From Gimesia chilikensis (GTDB taxonomy: Bacteria > Planctomycetota > Planctomycetia > Planctomycetales > Planctomycetaceae): a DNA stretch of 64,000 bases. The stretch is taken from the NCBI RefSeq assembly GCF_008329715.1, contig NZ_VTSR01000010.1, forward strand, positions 113,606 through 177,605, read 5' to 3'. A program made the position numbers and the translations under genes. Under the pieces are notes generated by a model. The model saw nothing but the letters and a program-made list of their open reading frames with translations. It made no database searches and had not been told where the DNA came from. Below are positions 12,221 through 22,670 of this stretch, piece by piece (the stretch's first letter is position 1; each line of letters starts with the position of its first letter).

Positions 12221-13933
12221 TTATTTTTCAGTGGTATGTTTCAACGGAGGGAACCCGGCAATAAAGACCGGATCGACAATGTCCTGGTTGTCGAGGGCAT
12301 CCTGAAGGAAGATTCCATCGACGGTCTGGCCTTCCGGGACTCCCAGGTCGGACAGATCAATGCCGACGGCCAGAGCTTTCGCGCCGACCACATGCCAGTT
12401 ACCACCATTGCCGGTGGCTGATTCCAGTTCGCTGATCGATTGAATTGCATCCTGCTGATTCTTGTTCTTCTGCTGGAAAATATGCAGCCAGAATTTCTCG
12501 AGCAGCTGTGCTTCCGGAGAAGCCAGATCGATATCAAACTGTTCAACTTTGTGGGTTTTCAGTTTTGAGGAAAAAGGGAGCGGCGTGACATAAAAGGCAT
12601 CGCCGGTGGTGCTATGCACGATGACCTGCAGATCGAACAGCACGATATCCGGACCGGCGTCGTTGACGATCGGCTGATGGAAACGAACTGCCATACCTGG
12701 TGTATTTGGTTGACGGGGATCGTTGACCGGATTCATTACCGGCGGAGTTGTCAGGGGACTGGTAGACCCGCCGGGATTGACAACACCTGTCAACAGACAG
12801 TGATCCTGATCGAGCAGATGACGACGAAGCGTTTCTGAATGATCATCGTTACCCGGATCGACGCCGTCATTCCGGGTCAGGAATGATTTCCCGGTGTAGT
12901 GTGTCAGCTCGACGCCAATCAGGTCTTCGATTTCGTATTGGTATTGTTTTCCGCCGCGCTGCACAGTCACGCATTTCAGGTCCTGGGCGCGGTTGCTGGG
13001 TCCCCTGGTCGTCGTATAAGTCACGATCCGGTCGGGCAGCTGGGAAACGTACTGGCTCTTGTCGAAGGGAATTTCGTCCACAACCAGACCATTGTTGGTC
13101 GTCAACCGCTGCGCCATGCCCCGGGTCAGACGTTTGGGAGGGATTTCGCAGGACGGATCCAGCTTGACGGGCCGGACATCGGTTTCCCCTTCAATCACCT
13201 GCACATCGGTGATACCAGCTTCTGAGACATTCACCGAGAAGCGGGTGCCATAATCGACAACGTTGGAGAGCGGGGTTTCGACGGTAAAGCCTTCAGCACC
13301 ATCGGGAGCATAAACCGAACAGGCACCATAGCGTACCGCCAGATGCTCGCAGCCCTGGCTCTCAAAGACAGCAGGGCCTGTTAAAATCACTTCCGCGCCA
13401 TTGGCAAAAATCAGCTGCAGTTGACCGGCTGAAATCGCGTATTCCTGACCTTCCTCGATTGGCGAACCAACTTTCAGCAGCGGTGCACCTTCTGCAAAAC
13501 GGACTGCTGCGGTCTGGGTGACTTTTGCGAGCGGTGATTCGTCCAGGGCGGGAGTGGCGGGCCCCACCTGACTGAGCAGCGCGGGTGCCTGTGGCTGACT
13601 CAGAGCGACGAAACTAACGATGACTGTCACACAGATCAATGCGCTCATCAGCAACAGAACCTGGGACGTCTTCCAGACATTCTCGGGCAGTGTATTTGTC
13701 TGACTGGCGGGAGAAATATGCGGTTGAAATTCAAAGTCCGCGTCTGTCTGCTCGTCGTGCAGACGATCAAGATTCAGGTGCAGATCCAGATAGTTGAAAT
13801 ACTTTTCCCGGGCATCTGCATCGGTAGCCAGAATCTCTTCAAGCTGCTGGTGCTGCTCGGGCGTAATGCTTTCATTGCACAGTGCACCAAACAGCTCATA
13901 CAGGATTTCGTTATGCTGATTGTTCTGGCTCAT
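12221..13933 (-). CDS. FecR domain membrane protein, probable sigma-factor partner
   Basis: The 570-residue protein has an N-terminal cytoplasmic part (about 1-85) rich in helix-forming residues, like the short anti-sigma-like regions of planctomycete FecR proteins. One membrane span follows (VLLLMSALICVTVIVSFVAL, about 91-110). The periplasmic FecR region (about 165-270) contains LIFANGAEVILTGPAVF and the VVDYGTRFSVNV stretch. The remaining ~300 residues are unassigned. The start codon overlaps the stop of the sigma factor gene by four bases (ATGA), so translation is probably coupled. In known systems FecR-type proteins sense a periplasmic signal and control their cognate ECF factor; that role is inferred here from position. 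Confidence 0.85.
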   Translation of the reverse strand: MSQNNQHNEILYELFGALCNESITPEQHQQLEEILATDADAREKYFNYLDLHLNLDRLHDEQTDADFEFQPHISPASQTNTLPENVWKTSQVLLLMSALICVTVIVSFVALSQPQAPALLSQVGPATPALDESPLAKVTQTAAVRFAEGAPLLKVGSPIEEGQEYAISAGQLQLIFANGAEVILTGPAVFESQGCEHLAVRYGACSVYAPDGAEGFTVETPLSNVVDYGTRFSVNVSEAGITDVQVIEGETDVRPVKLDPSCEIPPKRLTRGMAQRLTTNNGLVVDEIPFDKSQYVSQLPDRIVTYTTTRGPSNRAQDLKCVTVQRGGKQYQYEIEDLIGVELTHYTGKSFLTRNDGVDPGNDDHSETLRRHLLDQDHCLLTGVVNPGGSTSPLTTPPVMNPVNDPRQPNTPGMAVRFHQPIVNDAGPDIVLFDLQVIVHSTTGDAFYVTPLPFSSKLKTHKVEQFDIDLASPEAQLLEKFWLHIFQQKNKNQQDAIQSISELESATGNGGNWHVVGAKALAVGIDLSDLGVPEGQTVDGIFLQDALDNQDIVDPVFIAGFPPLKHTTEK

Positions 13934-14505
13934 TTTCCCTCTCCTGTATATGACAACGTGCGTTCAATACAGTGAGTTAACTGACGGCGGATCTGATTCA
14001 GTCTGTTATATAATGTCTGAATGGCTGCTCCTGCGGCGTCCGCCAGTTCCTTGACAGGAGTCTGCTCACGATAGACCTGATTAATCAGTTCCCGGTCTTT
14101 ATCTTTTAATTTCTTGATACATTCCTGCAACGTGCTGGCTCGCTGATCGAGTTTCAGCTGAGGAATCCCGGCCCGTTCGTCGGCAAGCTGTTCAATCACA
14201 TCTTCCCGGAACTGCAGTCGTTTGCGTTGTGCCACCCTGATGAAGTTCTTGACCTCATAGAAGGCGACTCCACAGGCCCAGGAAAAAAAACTGCTCGACT
14301 CATCGTATTCGGGGAACTTCTTCCAGAGGATCAGACTGGTCCGCTGAAAAACGTCCTCAGCGTCATCCCTGTGAGGCAGCAGAGAAAAAATATACGAATA
14401 GATCTGGTTCCGATGCTGGGTAAATACATGCAGAAATTTCACATGCAAATCGTCGGAGATGTCAGTCGGGTGCTGTTCATTATCCATCGGAACGATTTCA
14501 TTCAT
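13930..14505 (-). CDS. ECF-type RNA polymerase sigma factor (Rhodopirellula/Verrucomicrobium type)
   Basis: From ATG 14505 the protein has 191 residues. The region-2 stretch has HRDDAEDVFQRTSLILWKKF, the core-binding helix typical of ECF factors, followed by SFFSWACGVAFYEVKNF. Region 4 has the helix-turn-helix EQTPVKELADAAGAAIQTLYNRLNQIR. There is no region 1 or 3, as expected for ECF factors. The start is uncertain: ATG 14487 and TTG 14547 are in frame and none has a clear ribosome-binding site. It heads the four-gene block down to 7384 and probably drives that block and possibly itself. Confidence 0.9.
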   Translation of the reverse strand: MNEIVPMDNEQHPTDISDDLHVKFLHVFTQHRNQIYSYIFSLLPHRDDAEDVFQRTSLILWKKFPEYDESSSFFSWACGVAFYEVKNFIRVAQRKRLQFREDVIEQLADERAGIPQLKLDQRASTLQECIKKLKDKDRELINQVYREQTPVKELADAAGAAIQTLYNRLNQIRRQLTHCIERTLSYTGEGK

Positions 14506-14913
14506 ATTGTTGATTAATACGATACTGATTCGCGACCCGCTTTTCAAAAAGAAAGTCGCCTTATTAAGCTATCGTACACATAAAGAGCGACTTACCCCAT
14601 CAATTGGGCAATTTTGATATAGATCGGAATCTTTCAAGGCTTAAACCCCGCAACTGTACGCCCGCACACTGCCCCTGCCGGCAAAATATGAGATATTTGT
14701 CAAATTTCAAAAAATATCCCGGTAAATCAACGTATTTACATACGAGTGCTTTACTGGGGCTCCTTGTTTGTTTTCTATTGCGACAAGGTCTGGTGAAGCC
14801 TATCTATTTCGCCCCTCTTTACGTACTGCGTTTCTCTGGACTCATTATTTTTTACTTGTTCCAGCTGAACAAATTATTTCCTCATAACCAGTTAAGAAAA
14901 CAGGAACGACTCA
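14506..14913. other. Divergent intergenic region with a 7-bp inverted repeat
   Basis: About 400 bases separate the ECF sigma gene (minus) from the DUF1559 gene (plus). An inverted repeat AAGTCGC (14553-14559) / GCGACTT (14587-14593) with a 27-base spacer lies near the sigma-gene side, where an operator or ECF promoter could sit. The rest is AT-richer than the surrounding genes and shows no convincing coding sequence. A plus-strand open frame at 14604-15065 lacks family features and overlaps the DUF1559 gene in another frame. Confidence 0.5.
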
Positions 14914-15918
<1,005 letters not shown>

Positions 15919-15952
15919 ACGACGCGGTCGTCCAGAGTGAATCTGTTTTCTT

Positions 15953-15995
15953 GAGAGACAAGCGGCCAATGCTGCTGCTTGTCTCTCTCTTATTT
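15953..15995 (+). terminator. Rho-independent terminator of the DUF1559 gene
   Basis: A perfect 11-bp stem, GAGAGACAAGC (15953-15963) with GCTTGTCTCTC (15977-15987), has a 13-base loop and is followed by TCTTATTT. It starts 35 bases past the stop codon. Confidence 0.8.
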
Positions 15996-16113
15996 CGGAT
16001 TACGCCTCTCTGTGCTGGGTTGAGATTCCACAAGCCCTGCTCTAAGATCGTCCTTTGCTTTTTCCCATACTTACACGGCGAATCGTCGCCGAAACGCGCT
16101 CAGGAGATGATGA

Positions 16114-16548
16114 ATGAAATCGACAGGTAAACCAGCCTGGTTCTTATTGTTGTGTGCCCTGTGTCTGCCGCTGGTCGGCTGTGGTGGTGCCCCGACTGAC
16201 CAGCCCGACCTGGGAACCGTCACCGGGACTGTCACCATGAATGGACAACCACTGACCGACGTGATGGTGGTATTCAGCCCCGAAAATGGTCGCTCCTCCA
16301 TGGGAGTAACCGACGCCGAAGGTAACTACGAACTGGAATACGTGGGCGACACCAAGGGAGCCAAGATTGGCCAGCACAAAGTGAGTATCACGACGGCCCA
16401 GACCGACAGCTCTGAAGAATCCGGCGGCGAAGAGAGCGAAGCTCCGGCGAAAGAAACGATTCCTCCCATGTACAATTCGAAAACCACTCTGACCGAAGAG
16501 GTCAAACCGGGGGAGAACATCATCAACTTTACGCTCAGCACTGAATAA
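16114..16548 (+). CDS. Small lipoprotein with carboxypeptidase-regulatory-like beta-sandwich
   Basis: The 144-residue protein has a lipoprotein signal: hydrophobic run then lipobox LVGC with Cys at about residue 23. A Gly/Thr-rich beta-sandwich follows, with VTGTVTMNGQPLTDVMVVFSP and GVTDAEGNYELEY, the pattern of the transthyretin/carboxypeptidase-regulatory-like family. An acidic Glu/Ser stretch lies at about residues 105-122. AGGAG is 7 bases before the ATG. These small lipoproteins often sit directly behind DUF1559 genes in Planctomycetes, as here, which hints at a shared surface structure; no enzymatic activity is expected. Confidence 0.87.
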   Translation: MKSTGKPAWFLLLCALCLPLVGCGGAPTDQPDLGTVTGTVTMNGQPLTDVMVVFSPENGRSSMGVTDAEGNYELEYVGDTKGAKIGQHKVSITTAQTDSSEESGGEESEAPAKETIPPMYNSKTTLTEEVKPGENIINFTLSTE

Positions 16549-16573
16549 TTCCACCCGCTGAACACAAAACATC

Positions 16574-16607
16574 AACGCCCCTGAATTCCATGGAATCAGG
16601 GGCGTTT
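16574..16607. terminator. Terminator between convergent lipoprotein and heme-protein genes
   Basis: The stem ACGCCCCTGA.. (from 16575) pairs with ..TCAGGGGCGT (to about 16605), with one bulged A and a short CATG-centred loop, followed by five T residues. It can serve the plus-strand lipoprotein gene; the minus-strand gene ending at 16633 may use it too, though its T-run is weaker in that direction. Confidence 0.85.
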
Positions 16608-16632
16608 TTGATGGTAATTCAGTGTTGTCCTC

Positions 16633-19600
16633 TCAGTTTTCCAGTGACAACAGATAAGCGATCAGATCGGCCATCTCCTGAGTCTGAATCTTTTTCTCAA
16701 AGCCTTCAGGCATCAGTGACTTGCCAGAACTTTTGATCTCGTCGATATTCTCTCGCAGGATGGTGACCTTTTTATTCTCTGCCTTCTTGAGCGTAATGCT
16801 GGAGGGCGTTTCATTCACAATGATTCCCGTTTCAATCAGCCCCTCATCGGTTACCACCACAAATTCCAGGTAGTTGGGAGAGACCTCTTTATTGGGGTCG
16901 AGCACATGCACCAGAATTTCGGAAGCAGTCCGGTTTTTAATGGTCGCCAGGTTCGGACCGACTTCGTAACCTTCCTGCCCCAGCCGGTGACAGGTCAGGC
17001 ATTCACGTTTAAAGATTCGCTTTCCAGCTGAGAGATCTGTCTTCGCTGACAACGCAGGCTGATAGGCGGCGATAATCTCCCGACGCGGTCCCAGCACTTC
17101 ACCGGCAAACAACTGTTTCGCCTGCTTCTGAATTTCCGGATTCGTACTCTTCATCAGAATATCGCGTCGGACCTGCGGAATCTGGCTCAAGGAAACCGTG
17201 CGATCCTCGAGTGCAGCGAACAGCTGCAGGATCCAGTCCTGCCTTCTGAGCAGACGGTCCACTATTTCTCTTCTGATCGCGGGAGTCAACGAAGGATATT
17301 TTTCCAGCAGCAGATCCGCCACCCGGGGATCGGCAAAACTGGTGAGTGCGACCACCACCGCCGACTGCAGCTCCTGAGTTTCGCGCGCATCCAGTAACGG
17401 CAGCAGGGCTGACTGTGCTGCAACCAGATCGGTGCAACTCAGCAGGTCAATAGATCCCAGCCGTCTGGCAGAGGTTTCCCGCCGGTCAGCTGCGGTTTTC
17501 TTTGCCTGTGAGATCTGCGTGCGGATCAGGCGAGCAGCATCCGTATTCTCAGCGGTCGCATACAGCAACAGTGATTTACCGCTGCGCTTCAGACCCTCTC
17601 CCAGCCCACGCAGGAGCTCAGTCTGCACCGCAGCCGTCTGCCGGGGTTGATCGGGAAAATTATAGCGGGCTGCCAGTTCAAGGATTCGTTCGACTTCTGC
17701 GGGCTGCTGTCGTGTCCCGATCACATTGGCCAGTTGACTCAATAGAGGACGTGCCTGAGGGCTGGCTGCAAATTTGACATCTGAGAGCAGGCTTGCCAGG
17801 AAATCCGCCGTCGAATCGGACAACGAACTGAGCACCGCCGTCCGGATCCAGGAATCACCGTAATCCTGGCGCACAATCGTGTAGAGTGCTTTCGCTGCTT
17901 CCGGTCCTGTCACTTCTCCCAGGGTAAAAGCCGTCTGGAACCGGACGCGGGAATCGTCGTCTTTCGCCAGCGCAATGACCTTCTTTTTCAGCGCTGCGCT
18001 CCGATTCAATTCCGGCTCCGCCAGCCTGATCCCGGCCCGCCTGATTTCCGGTTCACTGTCAGACAGGGCCTGCAGCAGCAGCGCTTCATTCAGTGCCTTG
18101 AGTCCCTGCAGAGACCAGAGTGCGTGCAGTCGCGCCAGGGCAGACGGGCTCTGCTGGAAGAGTTGAATCAGCAGAGGGATCGCCCGGGGATCCTGGCGTT
18201 CATAGATCAGTCGATGCGCGGTATCACGCCACCAGACATTCGGATTTTCCAGTTCAGCAACCAGTCGATTGATATCAGCTTCGCCCAGTCGCGGTGGTTC
18301 CGGTTTCTGGAAGCCATCCGGATATTTCGCAGGCAGCATCCGATAAATACGACCTCGATCGCGTCCGCTGGTGAGATCCAGATGGGCTTTGATATCCTCG
18401 GGCATCGACCAGGGATGCTCGATGTTCTCGCGATACATGTCGAGTACGTGCAGCGTCCCATCGGGGGCGTTCAGAAAGTTGACTGGCCGGAACCAGTTAT
18501 CGGTCGACGCCAGGAATTCCACTTTTTCATGGGCGCGATCTGCTTTAAACGTTACCCCGTCCGGTGCGACCCGATACCGCATCACGAGATTGCCGGCCAC
18601 TTCACCGATGAAGGCATTGTTATAATACTCGGATGGATAAGCGGCACCCCGATAGAAGGTAATCCCGGCAGCGGAAGTCACAAAACCGGTGGCATGCTTC
18701 TCACTGCTGGGTGAGCGAGAGTCCGGATCATTGGAGAGACGGCGGGCATTGATGATCCGCCAGGGTTCGGGAGGACTGACGCGATAGACGGCAATCGAAT
18801 CGCCGGCATTGGCAACATCATTGATGGCCGAAGTCACCGGCAGATAACGATTCCGCTGCAGATACTTTGTCGGCAGAACAATGTGCATCAGCGGGTTGCG
18901 GATGTTACAGATGAACCTGTTGCCCCAGTCATCGAAAGTATTTCCGAAGCGGGCGCCCCCTGAAATCACTTCGAATGTTTCTGTATCTGCATCAAAGCGG
19001 AAATCCCGACGTCCCATGTTGATCGGATCACTCTTGGGAGCCCCCACGACCTGGATGACTCCGCCGTTACTCCCCCCTGCACCATAGATCTGATGATCGA
19101 GGCCCCACTTGAGGTTATTCATCACGGCCTGCACATTGTACTTGCGAAAGCCGGTGAAGACTTTGCGTTTGATATCGGCTTTATGATCGCCGTCCGTATC
19201 TTTGAAATACCAGATATCGGGAGTCGCTGAGACATAGACGCCCCCTTTCCAGAAGGCCAGACCGGTGGGCCAGGAGAGCCCCTCGGCAAAGATCGTCGAA
19301 CGATCGAACTTGCCGTCCCCGTCGACATCTTCCAGCACACGCACTTTGCCGATCGGTGCTGACTTCTGCTCAGCCCAGGCTTCATCTTTTGATTTATCCG
19401 TGTAGGGATAATCATTCATCTCGATCACATACGCGAGCCCGTTCTCGTCATACTGCATCGCTACCGGATCGGTGACTAAAGGTTCCGCCGCCAGCAGTTC
19501 CATGCGAAAACCGTTGAGCAAGCGGAAGGTCGCTTCTGCTTTGTCCGGTGCGGTCGGTTCCAGATGAGGCAGCTTTTCAGCCAGCGAATCGTTTGGCATC

Positions 19601-19704
19601 GGGCGATTCTCAGCGGAAGTAATGCGACCAAGGTTGATCGCTCCGATCGCGAGAATGGTTCCCACAGTGAGTAGCAGAGTCGGTTTGCAGAGAATAGAAC
19701 GCAT
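16633..19704 (-). CDS. PVC-type heme-binding CxxCH protein with GDH-like beta-propeller and HEAT repeats
   Basis: The start is placed at ATG 19704 because GAGAGG lies about 7 bases upstream; this gives 1023 residues and an N-terminal hydrophobic signal (LLLTVGTILAIGAINLG). The first half (about 50-450) matches the planctomycete/verrucomicrobial membrane-bound dehydrogenase domain, a sugar-dehydrogenase-like beta-propeller (GFRMELLAAEPLVTDPVAMQYDENG; VRVLEDVDGDGKFD). The middle (about 480-780) is alpha-helical HEAT-like repeats. The C-terminus is a cytochrome c-type domain with CLTCH near residue 900. A periplasmic redox protein is likely; the substrate is unknown. It is convergent with the lipoprotein gene. 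Confidence 0.9.
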   Translation of the reverse strand: MRSILCKPTLLLTVGTILAIGAINLGRITSAENRPMPNDSLAEKLPHLEPTAPDKAEATFRLLNGFRMELLAAEPLVTDPVAMQYDENGLAYVIEMNDYPYTDKSKDEAWAEQKSAPIGKVRVLEDVDGDGKFDRSTIFAEGLSWPTGLAFWKGGVYVSATPDIWYFKDTDGDHKADIKRKVFTGFRKYNVQAVMNNLKWGLDHQIYGAGGSNGGVIQVVGAPKSDPINMGRRDFRFDADTETFEVISGGARFGNTFDDWGNRFICNIRNPLMHIVLPTKYLQRNRYLPVTSAINDVANAGDSIAVYRVSPPEPWRIINARRLSNDPDSRSPSSEKHATGFVTSAAGITFYRGAAYPSEYYNNAFIGEVAGNLVMRYRVAPDGVTFKADRAHEKVEFLASTDNWFRPVNFLNAPDGTLHVLDMYRENIEHPWSMPEDIKAHLDLTSGRDRGRIYRMLPAKYPDGFQKPEPPRLGEADINRLVAELENPNVWWRDTAHRLIYERQDPRAIPLLIQLFQQSPSALARLHALWSLQGLKALNEALLLQALSDSEPEIRRAGIRLAEPELNRSAALKKKVIALAKDDDSRVRFQTAFTLGEVTGPEAAKALYTIVRQDYGDSWIRTAVLSSLSDSTADFLASLLSDVKFAASPQARPLLSQLANVIGTRQQPAEVERILELAARYNFPDQPRQTAAVQTELLRGLGEGLKRSGKSLLLYATAENTDAARLIRTQISQAKKTAADRRETSARRLGSIDLLSCTDLVAAQSALLPLLDARETQELQSAVVVALTSFADPRVADLLLEKYPSLTPAIRREIVDRLLRRQDWILQLFAALEDRTVSLSQIPQVRRDILMKSTNPEIQKQAKQLFAGEVLGPRREIIAAYQPALSAKTDLSAGKRIFKRECLTCHRLGQEGYEVGPNLATIKNRTASEILVHVLDPNKEVSPNYLEFVVVTDEGLIETGIIVNETPSSITLKKAENKKVTILRENIDEIKSSGKSLMPEGFEKKIQTQEMADLIAYLLSLEN

Positions 19705-19841
19705 CAGAAACCTCTCAACGGCTAAAGTGACATCCTGCAGTGCACAGAACATTAAGAAGGAAGGTTAATAAATTGTAGGCACTGGTCCCGCCTGATTACA
19801 AGCGAGCTCCTCTGGAACCCCGACTTTTGAGAACCGCGCAT

Positions 19842-19875
19842 AAAAAAACTCTCTCCGCCGACAGCGAAGAGAGTT
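19842..19875 (-). terminator. Terminator of the thioredoxin-family/coaD transcript
   Basis: A 12-bp stem with one mismatch, AACTCTCTCCGC (19847-19858) with GCGAAGAGAGTT (19864-19875), ends on the minus strand in TTTTTTATG. It lies 25 bases past the stop of the minus-strand thioredoxin-family gene. Confidence 0.85.
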
Positions 19876-19899
19876 GAGTTCGTGTAGCTGATACTGCGC

Positions 19900-20493
19900 T
19901 TAAACAGCAGGCTGACCGGTGAAGTATTCCGGTTCCATGCCTTCTTTCCATTTAATGTTGCAGCCGATGCTGGGCTTCTGATTTTCGGTGACCGGATCTC
20001 CAGCGATCACGGCATCACAGGCCGCTTTGAGGTCGGCACCAGTCACGGCTTTGTCATTCCCGGGACGGCTGTCGTCGAACTGGCCACGATAGACGAGTTT
20101 CTGCTCCTGATCGAACAGGAAGAAGTCGGGAGTACAGGCTGCTTTGTAAGCCTTGGCAACTTCCTGAGTCCCATCGTAGAGATAAGGGAAGTTGTAGCCT
20201 GCGGATTTTGCTTCTTCGACCATCTTTTCCGGACTGTCATCAGGGTGAGTGGCGACATCGTTGGCACTGATGCCGACGACTGCCAGTCCTTTAGCCATGT
20301 ATTCATCGGCAAATGCAGCCAGTGCCTCGCGGAGGTGAATCACGAAGGGGCAGTGATTGCACATGAAGATGACCAGCAGGCCTTTGGAATCTTTAAAATC
20401 GCTGAGCGATACCGTCTGTCCGTCGACATTCTTCAGTGAAAAGTCGGGGGCCTGCGTTCCGAGGGGTAACATTGTTGAGGCAGTTTTGACCAT
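19900..20493 (-). CDS. Thioredoxin-family (AhpC/TSA-like) protein
   Basis: The 197-residue protein has a redoxin fold without signal peptide: GTQAPDFSLKNVDGQTVSLSDF at the start, then the active site MCNHCPF with Cys45 and Cys48, the loop ACTPDFFLFD holding the cis-Pro, and a C-terminal GCNIKWK segment typical of a subgroup of cytoplasmic thioredoxin-like proteins. It probably acts in thiol-disulfide exchange or peroxide reduction; the CxxC arrangement favours a reductase over a typical peroxiredoxin. The start is well supported by AGGAG 9 bases upstream. It lies 39 bases behind coaD on the same strand and ends at a strong terminator, so the two are probably co-transcribed. Confidence 0.85.
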   Translation of the reverse strand: MVKTASTMLPLGTQAPDFSLKNVDGQTVSLSDFKDSKGLLVIFMCNHCPFVIHLREALAAFADEYMAKGLAVVGISANDVATHPDDSPEKMVEEAKSAGYNFPYLYDGTQEVAKAYKAACTPDFFLFDQEQKLVYRGQFDDSRPGNDKAVTGADLKAACDAVIAGDPVTENQKPSIGCNIKWKEGMEPEYFTGQPAV

Positions 20494-20532
20494 GGTATGT
20501 TCTCCTTTCTCAATCGATCAGGAAGTATTACG

Positions 20533-21063
20533 CTATTCCTGAGCAGAAGTTTTTGATGCAAATTTTTCGATCAGGGGAGCGACCACCTGACGGGGTACGA
20601 AGTCCCTGAGTTTCTCTTCAGCCACATCACCGCCCAGTTGCGCGATCTGTTTAATCAGCGAACTGGAGATGTGCGTGTATTTTTCACTGGCCATCAGGAA
20701 GACCGTTTCGATATCACCTGACAGCGTGCGGTTAGCCAGCGACATCGTGAATTCTGCTTCCACATCGGTCAGGGTGCGCAACCCGCGAAGCATGACGCCG
20801 CCGCCACACTCTTTTACGAAGTTGACAGCCAGCCCCTGGAAGCATTTGACTTCCACATTCGGACAGTTCTGTACGAGCAGTTCCAGCAGTTGTTGTCGTT
20901 CCTCGGGGGAAAACAGCGGACGTTTATCGGGGTTGATCCCGATGCCCACGGTGATCTTGTCGTAAATCACCGCGCCCCGTTCCACAATATCCAGATGACC
21001 CAGGGTTGGTGGATCAAAACTGCCGACATAAACAGCATGATGTGGATTGAGCGAACCTGTCAC
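20533..21063 (-). CDS. coaD: Phosphopantetheine adenylyltransferase (CoaD)
   Basis: The 176-residue protein joins 4'-phosphopantetheine to AMP from ATP, giving dephospho-CoA, the fourth step of CoA biosynthesis in the cytoplasm. Evidence: nucleotidyltransferase motif YVGSFDPPTLGHLDI near residue 11 (the HxGH-type motif is TLGH), GINPDKRPLFS, the FQGLAVNF strand, LRGLRTLTDVEAEF, and the ISSSLIKQIA motif near residue 130. Length is close to the usual ~160 residues with a slightly longer tail. The start is GTG at 21063, with AAAGG about 8 bases upstream; no suitable ATG exists before the first catalytic motif. Confidence 0.95.
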   Translation of the reverse strand: MTGSLNPHHAVYVGSFDPPTLGHLDIVERGAVIYDKITVGIGINPDKRPLFSPEERQQLLELLVQNCPNVEVKCFQGLAVNFVKECGGGVMLRGLRTLTDVEAEFTMSLANRTLSGDIETVFLMASEKYTHISSSLIKQIAQLGGDVAEEKLRDFVPRQVVAPLIEKFASKTSAQE

Positions 21064-21338
21064 GACACTGCCTTTCCTCTCCGGGGGTGATCAATAACTC
21101 CTTTCATTGTAGCTGGATTCGCAATTGATCCAAACGGACAGCCTCCACTTTCTCTGATGAATCAACAGATTTGAATTCCAACCGCGGTCTGAATTGAAAA
21201 TCAACTCGACACCTAGTGTAATAGGATCTGTAATTTCAAGTTCAGGCAATCCGGGAAAGCCAGGTTGCCTCTGCCATAGAATCTTCCCTGATCTGCCAGA
21301 GGGCATTTACAGAGATCATTTACCAGGAGTCTCCTGCC

Positions 21339-22670
21339 ATGCGATTGTCACCTCGCCCATCAACTGTCTCGCTGTCCGTCTGGGCCGGCGTAATGCTGTG
21401 TCTCATCAATCCGCTGACCGCTGCACCTCAGACGCTGCAGGAAGTTTCTGAATTACTACAGGCTCCTGTCAGTCAGGCTAATCAGAAACAGGTGCTGGAA
21501 TTTTTCAAAAAGAAATACCAGAAAGAAAAGGATCTCACCAAAGGGGACCAGAAGTATCTGATTCAGAAGACCGACGATGGTGGCGGCTACGCCGGCTGGT
21601 TCTTCAAAGCACAGCCGGGTGACCAGGTTGTTATTTTCGCTGAGAAAGGCCGCTCATGGCCGATGATCGAGCTGGGAAATACCGGTTACTTTGCCCGGGT
21701 GGAACGTTTCCCGAACTTCTCCTCAGTCCATTATCGTTATGACGTTAACGGCGACCGTTTACCGGCCGGCAAAAACAGTCGTTTCGGGTTCGAAAGCTAT
21801 GAATGGAAACCCGAAAGCGTGAAACAGACTGGCGTCCCAGAGGGTACGCTCACCAAGATGCCCACCTTTGAAAGTCAGAAACATTATCCCGGCACCGTGC
21901 GTGACTGGTGGGTCTATGTGCCAGCGCAATACAAAGACTCCAAGACTCCAGCCAAGCTGATCGTCTTCGCGGATGGCGGCGGTTACTGTCACAATGACGG
22001 AAATGCGACTATCGTGCTGGACAACCTGATCCACGCGAAAAAAATTCCGGTGACCATCGCCGTCTTCATCAATCCGGGCGTCTTCCCTGCCGGCACGAAA
22101 GGGAAGCAGGAAGTCCGCAACCGCAGCAATGAATACGATACCTGCACCGCGCAGTATGCCACATTCCTCGATGAAGAGATGCTGCCCATCGTTCGCAAAG
22201 AATACCGGATCTCGGACAAGCCGGAAGATCATATTTTCTGTGGTGCCTCTTCTGGAGGAAGCTGTGCCTTCACGGCTGCCTGGCATCGGAATGACCTGTT
22301 CGGCAAAGTGATCTCATTTGTCGGCAGTTTCTGTGACTTCCGCGGAATCGACGATTACCCGTCCCGCGAAAAAAACACGCTGCCTCTCGACCAGTTTGGT
22401 CCATGGAAAACCGCCCACGATTACCCGGGTCTGATCCGTAAACAGTATCCTCAAAAGAAGATCAAAGTCTTTCTGCAGGACGGAGATAACGACTTGGACA
22501 ACAAGCTGGGCAACTGGTTTTTGAACAATGAACGGATGGCAGCCGCGTTGGCTTACAGTGGCTACGAATACTGGTTCGTTGAAGGGCATGGCATGCACAG
22601 CAGCCGGCACGGAAAAGCCGTTCTGCCAGAAGCACTGGTCTGGATCTGGCAGTCCGATTCAGAGAAATAA
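21339..22670 (+). CDS. Exported alpha/beta-hydrolase, enterochelin-esterase-like
   Basis: The 443-residue protein starts after AGGAG at 10 bases and has a signal peptide with AAP near residue 29. The region from about 185 matches the putative-esterase family: RDWWVYVPAQY, FADGGGYCHNDG forming the oxyanion side, and the nucleophile elbow GASSGGSCAF (Ser in GASSGG). A late GHGMHSSRHG likely supplies the catalytic His. Residues 30-180 are an N-terminal beta-rich part resembling the non-catalytic domain of such esterases. Planctomycetes carry many exported esterases of this kind, probably for plant or algal polysaccharide esters; the natural substrate cannot be told here. No terminator is visible behind it. 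Confidence 0.8.
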   Translation: MRLSPRPSTVSLSVWAGVMLCLINPLTAAPQTLQEVSELLQAPVSQANQKQVLEFFKKKYQKEKDLTKGDQKYLIQKTDDGGGYAGWFFKAQPGDQVVIFAEKGRSWPMIELGNTGYFARVERFPNFSSVHYRYDVNGDRLPAGKNSRFGFESYEWKPESVKQTGVPEGTLTKMPTFESQKHYPGTVRDWWVYVPAQYKDSKTPAKLIVFADGGGYCHNDGNATIVLDNLIHAKKIPVTIAVFINPGVFPAGTKGKQEVRNRSNEYDTCTAQYATFLDEEMLPIVRKEYRISDKPEDHIFCGASSGGSCAFTAAWHRNDLFGKVISFVGSFCDFRGIDDYPSREKNTLPLDQFGPWKTAHDYPGLIRKQYPQKKIKVFLQDGDNDLDNKLGNWFLNNERMAAALAYSGYEYWFVEGHGMHSSRHGKAVLPEALVWIWQSDSEK

